Position numbers and translations under genes: made by a program
The notes under the pieces: model-generated
What the model was told of the DNA's origin: nothing
Database searches by the model: none
Seen by the model: only the letters and a program-made list of their open reading frames with translations
Assembly (NCBI GenBank): GCA_024689165.1
Contig: JAILDS010000022.1
Coordinates: forward strand, 1 to 6,394
Direction of reading: 5' to 3'
DNA: 6,394 bases
DNA from: Clostridia bacterium
GTDB taxonomy: Bacteria > Bacillota > Clostridia > Oscillospirales > Acutalibacteraceae
In this document: piece after piece, positions 5,933-6,394 of the stretch
Numbering within the stretch: position 1 is the stretch's first letter
Layout: each line of letters opens with the position of its first letter

Positions 5933-5961
5933 ATTCTATCACAACGGATTTTTAAATGCAA
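5933..5961 (-). promoter_or_regulatory. Possible second, upstream promoter
   Basis: On the - strand TTGCAT (complement of 5956-5961) lies 17 bases from TAGAAT (complement of 5933-5938), with TG one base ahead of the -10 box (extended -10 form). The -35 match is poor (three of six). If active it would start near 5926 and read through the main promoter into the cohesin-like gene, or produce a short leader RNA. Confidence 0.35.
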
Positions 5962-5964
5962 TAT

Positions 5965-5980
5965 AAAATTTACAAATTTT
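5965..5980. repeat. AT-only perfect inverted repeat
   Basis: AAAATTT and AAATTTT are perfect inverted arms around AC, inside an AT-rich stretch (about 5941-6035) that contrasts with the GC-rich surroundings. It lies just upstream of the possible second promoter. A regulator site or mere AT bias are both possible. Confidence 0.35.
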
Positions 5981-5981
5981 A

Positions 5982-6098
5982 ACTTTTTCGGACCTTATGA
6001 TTTAAAATGACGGGTATTATCGTATTTTTTTGTTTATTACGCCGAGCGTTTTGCTATATCCCGGCGCTCTGCCGCAGATTCCGTGGGTTCGGCAAGGC
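5982..6098. other. Intergenic spacer, no gene seen
   Basis: This stretch completes the 371-base gap between the cohesin-like gene and the glycosylase gene; the promoters and leader occupy its other end. I find no RNA gene, no open frame with a ribosome-binding site, and no clear terminator for the glycosylase gene that ends at 6099. Short competing stems at 6040-6069 are not followed by a T run on the - strand. Confidence 0.6.
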
Positions 6099-6394
6099 TC
6101 AGGCGAAGGGGTCGCGCACGCCCGGGATCCCCAGCCCGGCGGCTTTTTTCGCCACCAGCGCGAAGTCCTCGAGCGCGTCCGCTCTCAGCTTCGGGTTGCG
6201 CAGTATCGCCGCCGGGTGGTAGGTCGCCGCCATGAGCAGCCCGCCTTTTTCGACGAATACGCCGTGGTCGGCGCCCATCCTGATATCCGGGTCGATCAGC
6301 TTTTTCGCAGCCACGAGACCGAGGCAGATTATCAGCTTCGGAGAAACCAGCCTGACCTGCTCCCTGAGGAAGGGCATGCAGGCGTCCTGCTCGG
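6099..6394 (-). CDS. Family 4 uracil-DNA glycosylase, C-terminal part (partial, 5' end outside window)
   Basis: Family 4 (Fe-S) uracil-DNA glycosylases remove uracil from DNA and start base excision repair. About 97 C-terminal residues are visible. The frame is open from the window edge (EQDACMPFLREQ), so the Met complementary to 6375-6377 is internal, not the start. The Cys at 6378-6380, in the pattern aC.pfL..Q, fits the last [4Fe-4S] ligand of this family. PKLIICLGLVAAKKLI follows, then GVFVEKGGLLMAATYHPAAILRNP, whose YHPAAILRNP motif (within 6192-6224) is the family's uracil-recognition segment containing the conserved His. The protein ends at a normal length past this motif. The N-terminal GEGPG and first Cys pair lie outside the window and cannot be checked. 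It points the same way as the cohesin-like gene but is separated from it by a promoter-bearing spacer, so it is probably an independent unit. Confidence 0.92.
   Translation of the reverse strand, partial: EQDACMPFLREQVRLVSPKLIICLGLVAAKKLIDPDIRMGADHGVFVEKGGLLMAATYHPAAILRNPKLRADALEDFALVAKKAAGLGIPGVRDPFA

Noticed and set aside
6040..6069. Competing 5-bp stems CGCCG/CGGCG and GAGCG/CGCTC after the glycosylase gene
   Set aside because: The stems are short with long loops, and the downstream - strand bases are A-rich, so this is not a credible terminator or riboswitch.
6007..6222. Small + strand open frame overlapping the glycosylase gene
   Set aside because: Its second half is antisense to the clear glycosylase frame, and no ribosome-binding site precedes it.

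Overview
The window looks like a chromosomal segment from a GC-rich Gram-positive gut anaerobe, most likely an uncultured member of the Clostridia (Oscillospiraceae/Ruminococcaceae-like). The reasons are a dockerin module, a cohesin-like wall-anchored protein with an NPxTG-type sorting tail, RecG and RsmI of Firmicutes type, and a spacer packed with short palindromic repeats (GGGGCG..., CTCCCTC..., ATTCCTC...) of the kind I associate with these genomes. The taxonomic call is inference; no rRNA gene is present.

Left part (1-4473, all + strand): the end of a dockerin-bearing protein, then recG (branched-DNA helicase), a lipoprotein of unknown function built from repeated modules, and rsmI (16S rRNA C1402 2'-O-methyltransferase). 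Gaps are 29, 70 and 1 bases, and I see no convincing terminator between the genes, so they may be co-transcribed. The lipoprotein and rsmI are almost certainly translationally linked. A strong intrinsic terminator lies at 4613-4645, after rsmI.

Middle (4474-5067): no credible gene. It holds several hairpins, a 286-base unit bounded by 20-base inverted repeats, an internal CTCCCTC palindromic element, and a degenerate ATTCCTC-type tandem tract. It ends with the intrinsic terminator of the next gene, which is on the opposite strand.

Right part (5068-6394, all - strand): a small secreted cohesin-like surface protein with a Thr/Ala/Asp linker and an NPGTG sorting tail. A promoter with perfect TTGACA and TATAAT boxes and a 17-base spacer drives it, backed by an A/T-rich upstream tract. 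A perfect hairpin sits at the predicted mRNA 5' end, and the codon use differs from the neighbours, so it reads as a very highly expressed gene. Upstream lie an AT-rich spacer with a possible second promoter and, at the window edge, the C-terminal part of a family 4 (Fe-S) uracil-DNA glycosylase.

How the genes relate: recG and the uracil-DNA glycosylase are DNA repair housekeeping, and rsmI is ribosome modification. The dockerin fragment and the cohesin-like protein may both belong to surface protein assembly, but nothing here shows that these two bind each other. No complete new defence or mobile system is visible. The most unusual items are the strongly expressed cohesin-like anchor protein, the modular lipoprotein and the nested repeat unit.
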